13,309 bases of DNA, taken from NCBI GenBank assembly GCA_023230265.1, contig JALNXR010000031.1, forward strand, positions 1 to 13,309. Direction: 5' to 3'. Made by a program: the position numbers and the translations under genes. The DNA comes from Bacteroidales bacterium. GTDB lineage: Bacteria; Bacteroidota; Bacteroidia; Bacteroidales; UBA932. Below the pieces are notes generated by a model. The model was not told where the DNA came from, did no database searches, and was given only the letters and a program-made list of their open reading frames with translations. This document shows positions 1 to 7,217 of the stretch, in pieces. Every line of letters begins with the position of its first letter. Position 1 is the first letter of the stretch.

Positions 1-17
1 CCAACTGCTATTCTCAT
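1..17 (-). CDS. possible start of a gene running off the left edge
   Basis: Reading the minus strand downstream of the SRP RNA, an ATG at 17-15 opens a frame reading Met-Arg-Ile-Ala-Val before the window ends. A start of this form is common in real proteins, but five codons cannot identify a family, and the ATG may be chance. It lies only 9 bases beyond the U-run of the SRP RNA, so a gene here would depend on read-through or on a promoter inside the ffs gene. Treat as a placeholder. Confidence 0.2.
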
Positions 18-25
18 ATATCAAT

Positions 26-39
26 AAAAAAGGGGCAAG
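26..39 (-). terminator. U-run after the closing helix of the SRP RNA
   Basis: The 3' arm of the SRP RNA terminal helix (CUUGCCCC, 39-32) pairs with the 5' arm (GGGGUAAG, 130-123) and is followed immediately by six U residues (31-26). A GC-rich helix followed by a U-run has the form of an intrinsic terminator, here formed by the ends of the RNA itself. The helix and U-run are seen directly; termination activity is inferred, because the two arms are about 80 bases apart and not a short hairpin. Confidence 0.45.
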
Positions 40-130
40 CTGATTATATCGCACCGCTACAACCACCTGCCCTTGCTTCCTTCCGGACCTGGGGGAGTTC
101 AGTGGGAGCTGGTCGTATAAGACTTACCCC
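32..130 (-). ncRNA. ffs: signal recognition particle RNA, small bacterial type (4.5S RNA)
   Basis: This RNA binds Ffh and forms the signal recognition particle, which carries ribosomes making membrane and secreted proteins to FtsY at the inner membrane. On the minus strand the apical hairpin carries the near-invariant motif AGGUCCGGAAGGAAGCA (about 90-74): a GGAA tetraloop closed by UCC/GGA and followed by the asymmetric internal loop that binds the Ffh M domain. The ends pair (GGGGUAAG with CUUGCCCC), giving one long rod of about 99 bases, close to the 4.5S RNAs that lack an Alu domain. The gene lies 21 bases after cdd on the same strand. It has a -7 promoter element just upstream and a U-run at its end. 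The identity is secure; the exact ends are set by the helix and may be off by a few bases. Confidence 0.95.
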
Positions 131-133
131 GCA

Positions 134-141
134 CAAAGATA
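134..141 (-). promoter_or_regulatory. -7 promoter element for ffs
   Basis: On the minus strand, TATCTTTG (141-134) matches the Bacteroidota -7 consensus TAnnTTTG and ends 3 bases before the first G of the SRP RNA. I see no clear TTTG at -33; the region 20 bases upstream is purine-rich and overlaps the last codons of cdd. This would give ffs its own transcription start even though it follows cdd closely. Confidence 0.5.
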
Positions 142-151
142 ATATATTTTT

Positions 152-646
152 TTATTCTTCTTTCTCCTTTTCCGGGAGATTGTTAAAGGGAAAGGGGAGT
201 AACCCTGAGACACTCTCAATAACCATAGTTCTCCGGGAGCCTCCGATCACGATTTTAAGAGCCTTCCCGGATCTCGATTCGGATTCTGCCATAACCTGCC
301 GGCAGGCACCGCAGGGAAGGGTGGGCATTTCACAGGGGACACCTTTCTGAGATGCTGTCACAGCCAGGGATTCAATAGCGGCGTCCGGATATTTTGCCTG
401 GGCGTAGAAGATTGCCACCCTCTCTGCGCAGAGTCCGGAAGGATATGCTGCATTCTCCTGATTGTTTGCAGTGATAATCTCACCATTATCAAGTCTGACT
501 GCAGCGCCCACATTAAATCCGGAGTATGGTGAATAGGCGTCATGGGTAGCCTTGGCCGCACTCTTCAATAATTCAGCTTCATCAACCGGAAGCTCCTCTC
601 CTGAATAATACTCTCTGTATTCAATATTTAATTGTTTTTTCCTCAT
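152..646 (-). CDS. cdd: cytidine deaminase
   Basis: The product is a 164-residue zinc enzyme of pyrimidine salvage that deaminates cytidine and deoxycytidine to uridine and deoxyuridine in the cytoplasm. The zinc site is complete: CAER supplies ligand Cys73 and the proton-shuttling Glu75, and PCGACRQ supplies Cys112 and Cys115. The nucleoside-binding stretch NNQENAAYPSG precedes CAER, and FNVGAAV marks the usual N-terminal core. Length is slightly above the roughly 130-140 residues of the homotetrameric class because of an N-terminal lead and a charged C-terminus (EKEKEE). The frame is open further upstream to 700, but I chose the ATG at 646. The longer form would add 18 residues unlike the family and would start upstream of the promoter at 667-675. 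The gene diverges from the glucosaminidase gene and is followed by ffs. Confidence 0.95.
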   Translation of the reverse strand: MRKKQLNIEYREYYSGEELPVDEAELLKSAAKATHDAYSPYSGFNVGAAVRLDNGEIITANNQENAAYPSGLCAERVAIFYAQAKYPDAAIESLAVTASQKGVPCEMPTLPCGACRQVMAESESRSGKALKIVIGGSRRTMVIESVSGLLPFPFNNLPEKEKEE

Positions 647-666
647 TGCAATGAATTGATATGAAT

Positions 667-675
667 GCAAAATTA
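667..675 (-). promoter_or_regulatory. -7 promoter element for cdd
   Basis: On the minus strand TAATTTTGC (675-667) matches TAnnTTTGC exactly. Transcription would begin near 661-663, leaving a leader of about 15 bases before the ATG at 646. The -33 position (about 694-697) reads TTAC, a poor match to TTTG. This element is the left arm of the palindrome at 668-684. Confidence 0.55.
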
Positions 676-684
676 GTAATTTTG
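668..684. repeat. 17-bp perfect palindrome made of two back-to-back -7 elements
   Basis: CAAAATTA (668-675), a single central G (676) and TAATTTTG (677-684) form a perfect inverted repeat. Each arm is a complete TAnnTTTG element pointing away from the centre, one serving cdd and one the glucosaminidase gene. The two start codons (646 and 706) lie exactly 30 bases either side of the centre. Two polymerases could not occupy both cores at once. The same symmetry could also hold a dimeric regulator. Confidence 0.7.
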
Positions 685-705
685 TACGATACAGTAACAC
701 ACCTT

Positions 706-1698
706 ATGACTCCTCCTCAGAGACTTTCACTTATAAAGCGGGGTTTTCCCCTGGTATTGCTTTTAGGGCTTGCTATTTTTGTTAACTCCTTCATCTTTGC
801 CCAGTCCCGCTCTGTAATTTCGCGCTCACTCACCAGAAGGGAGTATATCGGGCAATATAAAGATCTGGCCATGGAACAGATGAAAAAATATCGCATCCCG
901 GCCAGTATAATTCTTGCACAGGGTTGCCTGGAATCTTCCGACGGTAACTCCAGACTTGCACGGGAAGCTAATAATCACTTTGGAATCAAGTGCCACGATT
1001 GGGATGGAGAGAAGATTTTCCACGATGATGACGAAAGGAACGAATGTTTCAGGAAATACCCCGATGTTGAAACCTCCTATGAGGATCACTCACTTTTTCT
1101 TACAGAAAGGGATCGTTACAGGTTTCTCTTTTCTCTTGCTGTGACGGACTACAGAGAATGGGCACATGGGCTGGGGAAGGCAGGATATGCAACAGATCCT
1201 GCATATGCCAGACATCTTATCAGGATAATAGAAGAGTACAACCTTGCCCAATTTGACACTCTCTCTTCACAAGTGGATTATTCTCTGCGTGATGATTACA
1301 AACCCGGGAGGGAGAAAAAATCAGGGGAGTCATATTATAGTATAGTTATAGGAAGGACAATTAATAAGATAAACGGGCTCACATTCATTATTGCCGGAAG
1401 TGGAGACAATTACGATAATCTGGCAAAAGAGTATTCCCTTTTCAAAAAAGAGCTGTTGAAATTTAATGATTTACCGGATGACACACCTCCTGCAGAGGGT
1501 ACAATAATTTTTCTGGAGAGGAAAAAGAGAGATTTCAGGGGTCCTCAGAGGGAACATAATGTGGAACCCGGAGAGACTATGCACATGATATCACAGCTTT
1601 ATGGTATCAGATTAAAGGAGTTGACAGGGATAAATCCACAATTTAATATGGGTAAGGAACCTCAGCCTGGGGATTTGATTAAGTTAAAAAGAAGATGA
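706..1698 (+). CDS. secreted GH73 beta-N-acetylglucosaminidase with LysM domains
   Basis: The product (330 residues) is predicted to cut the glycan strands of peptidoglycan between GlcNAc and MurNAc outside the cytoplasm. Residues 1-33 form a signal peptide: basic start, a hydrophobic run around LVLLLGLAIFV, and a likely cleavage after FAQ. Residues about 42-185 are a glucosaminidase domain (GH73, the FlgJ/AcmA type), with the catalytic Glu76 in QGCLESSDG and the typical HFGIKC and AGYATDPAYA stretches. Residues about 208-272 look like a degenerate LysM, and 284-328 are a clear LysM (VEPGETMHMISQLYGI), which binds peptidoglycan. The frame also offers an ATG at 661, but that lies upstream of the predicted transcription start and adds nothing signal-like, so I start at 706. 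The stop overlaps the mltG start (ATGA), implying coupled translation. Family assignment is firm; the exact cleavage mode is inferred. Confidence 0.92.
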   Translation: MTPPQRLSLIKRGFPLVLLLGLAIFVNSFIFAQSRSVISRSLTRREYIGQYKDLAMEQMKKYRIPASIILAQGCLESSDGNSRLAREANNHFGIKCHDWDGEKIFHDDDERNECFRKYPDVETSYEDHSLFLTERDRYRFLFSLAVTDYREWAHGLGKAGYATDPAYARHLIRIIEEYNLAQFDTLSSQVDYSLRDDYKPGREKKSGESYYSIVIGRTINKINGLTFIIAGSGDNYDNLAKEYSLFKKELLKFNDLPDDTPPAEGTIIFLERKKRDFRGPQREHNVEPGETMHMISQLYGIRLKELTGINPQFNMGKEPQPGDLIKLKRR

Positions 1699-2741
1699 AA
1701 GGGGTGGCTAAAAAGAGATTTACAAGAGTTGTCATAACTATATCATTGCTAATAATATTTTTAGCATTTGGATTTCTTTTGAAATATTACATATTGTACT
1801 ACTCTCCGAATACAACATATACGGAGTCCTGCATTTACATTTCCAAAGGAAGTACCTGGAAGGATGTAATGGACACTCTAAGAAACTCTTCTGCAATCAA
1901 AAGAGTAGCCCGTTTTGAAAAGGTTGCAAAGAGAGAGAGGTTGCCGGAAACATTTAAACCGGGCAGATACCGGATCAAACCGGAGAGCGGAAATCTTTCG
2001 CTGGTCAGAACACTTAAATTCGGATGGCAGGAGCCAATGAAGCTTACAATATCAGGAAATATCAGATCCATGGAGAGACTCTCCTCCCTCCTCTCCAAAA
2101 AGCTGGATTGCGACTCTTTATCCTTTATTGAGGAGTTTAGCAGGAGAGAGCTGATGGACAGTCTGAAACTTACAAAAGAGACCTTTATATCACTTTTTCT
2201 CCCCAACACTTATGAAGTATATTGGACAATAACTCCTAATCAGCTGGTAAACAGGATGAAGAGAGAATACGACAGGTTCTGGGATGGAGAGAGAAAAAAA
2301 AGAGCCAAAGAGCTGGGTTTTAGCCCTGTAGAAGTTATCACACTAGCTTCCATTGTCTCACAGGAGAGTAATGTTGCAGATGAACTCCCTGTCATTGCCG
2401 GTGTTTACCTTAACAGATTAAAAAGAGGTATTCCCCTGCAGGCTGACCCCACTATCAAATTTGCAACCGGTGATGACTCCCTCAGAAGAATTCTCCGTAA
2501 ACATCTGGAGATTGACTCTCCCTACAACACATATATTTACAGCGGGCTTCCTCCGGGACCGATAGTGATCCCCCCGGTTAATGCCATAGATGCCGTGCTT
2601 AAATACAGGGAACACAATTATCTCTACTTTTGCGCAAAACCAGCTCTTGACGGAACTCATAACTTTGCAGCAACTCTGTCAGAACATAACAGAAATGCCT
2701 CTGCATACCACAGAGCTATAAACTCCCTTCCGAAGAGATAA
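1695..2741 (+). CDS. mltG: endolytic peptidoglycan transglycosylase MltG
   Basis: MltG is an inner-membrane lytic transglycosylase that cuts nascent glycan strands and leaves 1,6-anhydroMurNAc ends, and so is thought to set strand length. The 348-residue product has a short basic cytoplasmic start, one membrane helix at about 12-35, and then the periplasmic YceG-like fold. The family signature is clear: ASIVSQES carries the catalytic Glu224, followed by VYLNRLKRGIPLQADPT (238-253). Near the end, YSGLPPGPIVIPP (282-294) and the NYLYFCAKP and HNFAATLSEHN stretches are also typical. It shares ATGA with the glucosaminidase upstream. Its last 26 bases overlap, on the opposite strand, the end of the S41 protease gene, and I see no terminator between them. 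Confidence 0.95.
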   Translation: MKGVAKKRFTRVVITISLLIIFLAFGFLLKYYILYYSPNTTYTESCIYISKGSTWKDVMDTLRNSSAIKRVARFEKVAKRERLPETFKPGRYRIKPESGNLSLVRTLKFGWQEPMKLTISGNIRSMERLSSLLSKKLDCDSLSFIEEFSRRELMDSLKLTKETFISLFLPNTYEVYWTITPNQLVNRMKREYDRFWDGERKKRAKELGFSPVEVITLASIVSQESNVADELPVIAGVYLNRLKRGIPLQADPTIKFATGDDSLRRILRKHLEIDSPYNTYIYSGLPPGPIVIPPVNAIDAVLKYREHNYLYFCAKPALDGTHNFAATLSEHNRNASAYHRAINSLPKR

Positions 2742-4305
2742 ACTCAATTGCCTTTTTAAACGCCTGGTCTCCGTATGAATTGATTACTTTGTAATAGTTG
2801 TTCATACCATAAAGAGTCCTGGCAACCAATGCCGTAATATTCAGAGATATCTGATCCTCACTCCTTGCAGCCTGCTCCTTGTTCATCTCCAGCCCCTTTT
2901 CCGCAGCGTAATTGTAAAGCTGCCCCAGCAATTTTTCATCAATCACAAAATAGCTTGAGAAGCTTCCGAAGTCCGGGTACTTTTTTAACAGCTCCTCCCT
3001 GTTGAGATCCAGGTAGGAGTTTACAAAATCGGTGAGTATGTTTCTCCTTACCAGCAGGGAATAGTATTCGGAAAAAAATGTAGTATCGGCAGGAACAAAA
3101 ATATCCGGCATTATACCTCCTCCTCCAAATACAGTTCTTCCCAACACAAGTGTCTTATATTTAAGTGAGTCTGGCAGAGATATGCTGTCCCGGCTAAAAT
3201 ATTCCCCTCTTCTGTAGCGTTCGACATGATCCATATAGTAGTCCTTTGACCTGCCCTTTTGGTAAGGCATCTGAATAACCCTTCCCGATGGGGTGTGATA
3301 TCTTGCAACCGTAAGTCTGAGCTGCGAGCCGTCGTTCAGAGGCAGCAACTGCTGAACTAGTCCTTTACCAAAGGAGCGTCTCCCGATTATGACCCCTCTG
3401 TCCCAATCCTGAATTGCCCCTGCAACAATCTCGCTCCCCGATGCGGAGTCCTCATCAATCAAAACCGCCAGAGCTCCTTTTCTGTAGAAACCGTTTCCGT
3501 TTGCCCTCTCCATCATTTTTGGAACTCTCATACCCTCTGTATAAACAATCATCTGATCCCTTTCCAGAAAAAAATTGGAGATTTCAAGGGCTGTTCCAAG
3601 ATAGCCACCGCTGTTTCCCCTGAGATCCAGAACAATACCTTCTATTCGTTTTAAATTAAGAGCTACCAGCGCATCTATTATCTCCCTGGATGAAGTTGCA
3701 GCAAAACGGCTGAGTTTAAGGTAAACAACTCCTGGTGACACCTCGTAACAGGCGTCAAGACTGTTAATAGGAATTTTATCTCTGATAATTTCAAAAGTAA
3801 GAATCTCCCTCTCTCCCTTTCTTAGCACATCAAGTTTTACCCTTGTATCCTTGGGACCTCTCAGATATTTCTGAACCAGCTGGTTTGTAAGCCCGATTGA
3901 TGCAATATTCTCAGAATCTACCGCAATAATTTTGTCCCCTGCTCTCATTCCGGCCCTTTCGCAGGGACCGTTGGCAATAGTAGCAGAGACAGTAAGGGTA
4001 TCTCTAATAATCGCAAACTCAATTCCCACCCCTTCAAAATTTCCCTCCAGCGGCTCGTTCATTGCTTTTACATCCTTTGCAGTCACGTATGAGGAGTGAG
4101 GGTCCAGCTCCCCCAGAATACTGGTAATTGCAACATCTACAAGACGGATGTTATCCAGAGAATCGAGATAGTAGTTGTTCAGGTAAAAAAGGGTTTGCCC
4201 CAGTTTGTTAATTACCCGATCCGTCCCCTCCCTGTTCTGAGCCTCAGAAGAGAGAGTTACAACCATTGAAAAGAGGAGTAGGTATAGCGTTTTGTTTAAA
4301 TTCAT
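2716..4305 (-). CDS. S41 C-terminal processing protease (CtpA/Prc family)
   Basis: A secreted serine protease of 529 residues. Residues 1-23 form a signal peptide ending in SSEAQ, so it should act in the periplasm. Order of parts: N-terminal helices with the LDPHSSYV motif (67-74), a PDZ domain (about 85-175, with GVGIEF and ANGPCERAGMRAGDKI), then the S41 catalytic core. The Ser-Lys dyad is Ser289 in SASGSEIVAGA and Lys314 in SFGKGLVQQ, spaced 25 residues as in E. coli Prc; DLRGNSGG precedes it. About 150 further C-terminal residues follow, as is common in Bacteroidota members. The substrate cannot be told from the sequence. I start at 4305 because the signal peptide begins there; an upstream ATG at 4347 would overlap rnz and add non-signal residues. 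It lies 19 bases after rnz and probably shares its transcript. Confidence 0.93.
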   Translation of the reverse strand: MNLNKTLYLLLFSMVVTLSSEAQNREGTDRVINKLGQTLFYLNNYYLDSLDNIRLVDVAITSILGELDPHSSYVTAKDVKAMNEPLEGNFEGVGIEFAIIRDTLTVSATIANGPCERAGMRAGDKIIAVDSENIASIGLTNQLVQKYLRGPKDTRVKLDVLRKGEREILTFEIIRDKIPINSLDACYEVSPGVVYLKLSRFAATSSREIIDALVALNLKRIEGIVLDLRGNSGGYLGTALEISNFFLERDQMIVYTEGMRVPKMMERANGNGFYRKGALAVLIDEDSASGSEIVAGAIQDWDRGVIIGRRSFGKGLVQQLLPLNDGSQLRLTVARYHTPSGRVIQMPYQKGRSKDYYMDHVERYRRGEYFSRDSISLPDSLKYKTLVLGRTVFGGGGIMPDIFVPADTTFFSEYYSLLVRRNILTDFVNSYLDLNREELLKKYPDFGSFSSYFVIDEKLLGQLYNYAAEKGLEMNKEQAARSEDQISLNITALVARTLYGMNNYYKVINSYGDQAFKKAIEFISSEGSL

Positions 4306-4324
4306 CTTATATGTATATTTTATA

Positions 4325-5248
4325 TCACTTGAGCAGAGGAATATCAAAAGTCATGCCTTCCCTGGCAATATAAGTTTCGGGGAAGATCTCCCTGGCCTGA
4401 TCAAGCAGAATTGAGGGATCTTTGTATCTGGAAGAAAAGTGGCCGATAAGAAGTTTTGTTGCACCTGCAGCATTGGCAGCCATTGCTGCATCCTCTGCTG
4501 TGGAGTGCATTGTGGAGTGGGCGGTTTCGGCCATCTCTCTTCCAAAGGTAGCCTCATGATATATCATGTCACAGCCCGATATAAACCGGGTAAGCCCTGG
4601 AAAAGGTGCAGTGTCGCTGCAATATGCAAAAGATCTGGGTATGTAGGGTAAATAGGTAAATGACAAGTTTTCCAGAATTTGACCGTTCTCCCTGACAATG
4701 TCCTCGCCTGATTTAAGTGAGGCTATCTCAGCAAGGGTGAGTTTATACTCATCTATAAGAGCTTTATGGATATTTCTGGCGGGGCGCTTTTCATCAAATC
4801 TGAATCCGTAGCAGTCCACACGGTGGTTGAGCGGGAAGGAGGAGATTTTTATTTTCCTGTCTTCCATAATGGTGTCCATATCCTGAGATATCAGTGACTT
4901 ATGAACGATTTCGTAATTTAACATCTCGCCAAAGTGATCCATAAAAAAGCTGAGAATCTCTGAGAATCCTGCCGGAGCAAAAATCCTCAGCTGAGAAGTT
5001 CTCCCCATCATGGACATGGTTGACAGGAGACCGAAAATCCCGAAAATATGATCCCCGTGAAGATGAGAGATAAAAATATTATCTATCTTCAGGAAAGGGT
5101 ATCCCCACTTCCTGAGAAGCATCTGGCATCCCTCCCCGCAGTCTATCAAGAACAAGCGCTCATGCACATTCAGGACATGAGCGCTTGGAAACCTATCTGC
5201 AGAAGGCAATGCCGAAGCACACCCCAGAGATGTGAAGGAGAATTTCAT
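4325..5248 (-). CDS. rnz: ribonuclease Z (tRNA 3' endonuclease)
   Basis: A 307-residue metallo-beta-lactamase-fold endonuclease that removes 3' trailers from tRNA precursors so that CCA can be added. The zinc site is complete: SHLHGDH (His62, His64, Asp66, His67), His142 in FPLNHRVDCYGF, Asp212 in YCSDT, and His270 in GHFSSRYKD. The opening SLGCASALP and IDCGEGCQ are typical of the short RNase Z (ElaC) class, as is the length. Its ATG (5248-5246) follows the TAG stop of rpsA (5251-5249) with no base between, so translation is probably coupled. It lies between rpsA and a periplasmic protease on one strand, in a block whose first gene is a translation factor. Confidence 0.95.
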   Translation of the reverse strand: MKFSFTSLGCASALPSADRFPSAHVLNVHERLFLIDCGEGCQMLLRKWGYPFLKIDNIFISHLHGDHIFGIFGLLSTMSMMGRTSQLRIFAPAGFSEILSFFMDHFGEMLNYEIVHKSLISQDMDTIMEDRKIKISSFPLNHRVDCYGFRFDEKRPARNIHKALIDEYKLTLAEIASLKSGEDIVRENGQILENLSFTYLPYIPRSFAYCSDTAPFPGLTRFISGCDMIYHEATFGREMAETAHSTMHSTAEDAAMAANAAGATKLLIGHFSSRYKDPSILLDQAREIFPETYIAREGMTFDIPLLK

Positions 5249-7159
5249 CTACTTGTTAGCCTGATCTTTGCTCTCCATCTCGCTTTTGAGAGCAGCCAGT
5301 TCACTTATATCACCGAGCGTTGTTTTTTCAAGATTGGCTTTAAGCTTTTTAACAGCTTTTTGTGTAGAGTCGGATTCGTTCTCACGCTCCTTATGCTCTT
5401 CCTTTTTGGTCTCTTCAAAGATTCTGGTGTGAGAAAGTATGATTCTCTTTGTTATCTTGTTAAATTCAAGAACCTTGAAATCAAGTTTCTCCTCTGCTTT
5501 TGCAGTTGTTCCGTCCTCTTTCACAAGATTTCTCTGGCTTACATAACCCTCTACTCCGTAAGGAAGTGCAACTGTTGCACCTTTATCTACAAAAGCAGTT
5601 ATTGTTCCTTCGTGAACAGATCCCTGTGTAAACACTGATTCAAAAACATCCCAGGGATTTTCTTCCAGCTGTTTGTGTCCAAGGCTGAGACGGCGGTTTT
5701 CCTGATCCACTTCCAGAACGATTACATCAAGTTGTTCACCGACAGAGGTGAATTCAGACGGGTGCTTAACCTTTTTGGTCCAGGAGAGGTCGCTGATATG
5801 CACCAGGCCGTCAACACCCTCTTCCAGTTCAACAAAAACCCCAAAGTTTGTAAAGTTTCTCACAGTGGCTGTGCACTTTGTGCCAACTGCATACTTCTGT
5901 GCAATTGTTGCCCATGGATCAGTCTTGAGCTGCTTGATGCCAAGAGACATTTTTCTCTCATCCCTGTCAAGGGTAAGAATAACGGCTTCAACCTCGTCCC
6001 CGACTTTCAGGAAATCCTGTGCACTGCGGAGATGGAGTGACCATGACATCTCAGATACGTGAATAAGTCCTTCAACTCCGGGCTGAATCTCAATAAATGC
6101 ACCATAATCAGCAATTACAACCACTTTACCTTTAACCTTGTCACCTACCTGGAGATTGGTATCCAATGCATCCCACGGGTGAGGATTGAGTTGTTTGAGA
6201 CCAAGGGCAATTCTCTTTTTGGTGTCATCAAAGTCCAGAATAACAACATTGATCTTCTGGTCCAGCTGAACCACCTCTTCCGGATGGTTAATGCGTCCCC
6301 AGGAGAGATCGGTTATATGAATAAGACCATCAACACCGCCAAGGTCAATGAAGACTCCGTATGAGGTGATATTTTTAACAATACCTTCCAGTATCTGCCC
6401 TTTTTCCAGTTTGCCGATAATGTCTGCTTTTTGTGCTTCCAGTTCTGCCTCGATAAGAGCTTTGTGAGAAACAACCACATTGCGGAACTCGTGATTTATC
6501 TTTACTATCTTGAATTCCATGGTTTTGTTGACATAAATGTCGTAATCCCTGATAGGTTTTACATCTATCTGGGAACCTGGGAGAAATGCCTCTATACCAA
6601 AGACATCCACAATCATGCCACCTTTTGTGCGGCACTTGATGTATCCCTTAACGATTTCATCCTTTTCACAGGCTTCGTTAACCCTGTCCCATGAACGAAG
6701 TGAGCGGGCTTTTTTATGAGAAAGCAGAAGCTGCCCTTTTTTATCTTCCGCATTTTCGACATATACTTCAACTTTATCACCTACAGCCAGTTCCGGATTG
6801 TACCTGAATTCATTGATACTGATCACACCCTCACTCTTGTAACCGATGTTTACAATTACCTCTCTTTTGTTGAGTGCAACCACTGTTCCTTCCACAACCT
6901 CATTTTCAATAACCTTTGACAATGTCTGGCTGTAGAGATCTTCGATCACCGATTTATCGGTGTCGTAAACTTTCTCTTTTTCGAATGCATCCCAGTCAAA
7001 TTTATCCACTGAAACTGATGCATTGCTTTTGCGTTTTGATGTCTGTTCTTCAACCGGAGCTGCTTCATCCTCTATGAAAGATTCCAGTTTTTCTTCGCTC
7101 TTTTTGACGATTTCTATGTTGTCGTCATTTTCGAGTACTTCGTTACGATCTTTTGTCAT
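5249..7159 (-). CDS. rpsA: 30S ribosomal protein S1
   Basis: S1 helps the 30S subunit bind and unfold mRNA. The 636-residue product has six S1 (OB-fold) domains at about 87-149, 167-233, 254-323, 340-411, 425-497 and 512-580. The best conserved are domains 3-5, each with a YGVFI/YGAFI/FGVFV core, GLIH or GLVH, and a KQL...PW linker (KQLNPHPWD, KQLKTDPWA, KQLEENPWD). Domains 1 and 2 are more divergent, as usual for the ribosome-binding pair. An acidic, low-complexity N-terminus of about 85 residues and a charged, helical C-terminus of about 55 residues make it longer than the 557-residue E. coli protein. Translation starts after an AT-rich leader of about 50 bases with no Shine-Dalgarno sequence. 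It has a near-perfect promoter at 7218-7248 and heads the unit with rnz and the S41 protease. Confidence 0.97.
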   Translation of the reverse strand: MTKDRNEVLENDDNIEIVKKSEEKLESFIEDEAAPVEEQTSKRKSNASVSVDKFDWDAFEKEKVYDTDKSVIEDLYSQTLSKVIENEVVEGTVVALNKREVIVNIGYKSEGVISINEFRYNPELAVGDKVEVYVENAEDKKGQLLLSHKKARSLRSWDRVNEACEKDEIVKGYIKCRTKGGMIVDVFGIEAFLPGSQIDVKPIRDYDIYVNKTMEFKIVKINHEFRNVVVSHKALIEAELEAQKADIIGKLEKGQILEGIVKNITSYGVFIDLGGVDGLIHITDLSWGRINHPEEVVQLDQKINVVILDFDDTKKRIALGLKQLNPHPWDALDTNLQVGDKVKGKVVVIADYGAFIEIQPGVEGLIHVSEMSWSLHLRSAQDFLKVGDEVEAVILTLDRDERKMSLGIKQLKTDPWATIAQKYAVGTKCTATVRNFTNFGVFVELEEGVDGLVHISDLSWTKKVKHPSEFTSVGEQLDVIVLEVDQENRRLSLGHKQLEENPWDVFESVFTQGSVHEGTITAFVDKGATVALPYGVEGYVSQRNLVKEDGTTAKAEEKLDFKVLEFNKITKRIILSHTRIFEETKKEEHKERENESDSTQKAVKKLKANLEKTTLGDISELAALKSEMESKDQANK

Positions 7160-7217
7160 TTAAATAATTAATTAAACTTTAAGTAGTTAGACTTTATTTG
7201 TAGTTAATTTTAGGGCT

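Larger units (their letters stand above)
656..684 (+). promoter_or_regulatory. promoter for the glucosaminidase-mltG unit
   Basis: TTG at 656-658, then 18 bases, then TAATTTTG at 677-684, which matches the Bacteroidota -33/-7 pattern. Transcription would start near 690. This rules out the in-frame ATG at 661 as translation start and supports the one at 706. Confidence 0.65.

Noticed and set aside
647..700. Longer N-terminus for cytidine deaminase (ATG at 700)
   Set aside because: The added 18 residues are unlike the family and would be encoded upstream of the predicted cdd transcription start.
661..705. Longer N-terminus for the glucosaminidase (ATG at 661)
   Set aside because: The start would lie upstream of the predicted transcription start and within the promoter palindrome. 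Starting at 706 gives a standard signal peptide.
5048..5638. Open frame of 196 residues on the plus strand
   Set aside because: It lies antisense to the ends of rnz and rpsA, both of which have complete, conserved domains on the minus strand. Its translation is cysteine- and phenylalanine-rich with no recognisable motif, as expected of a shadow frame.
5675..6364. Several plus-strand open frames of about 100-120 residues inside rpsA
   Set aside because: They mirror repeated S1 domains on the opposite strand, carry no start signals and show no protein family features.
5675..7000. DNA repeats within rpsA as a possible repeat array
   Set aside because: The periodicity comes from tandem S1 protein domains with KQL..PW linkers, and the DNA copies are too divergent to be a repeat element.
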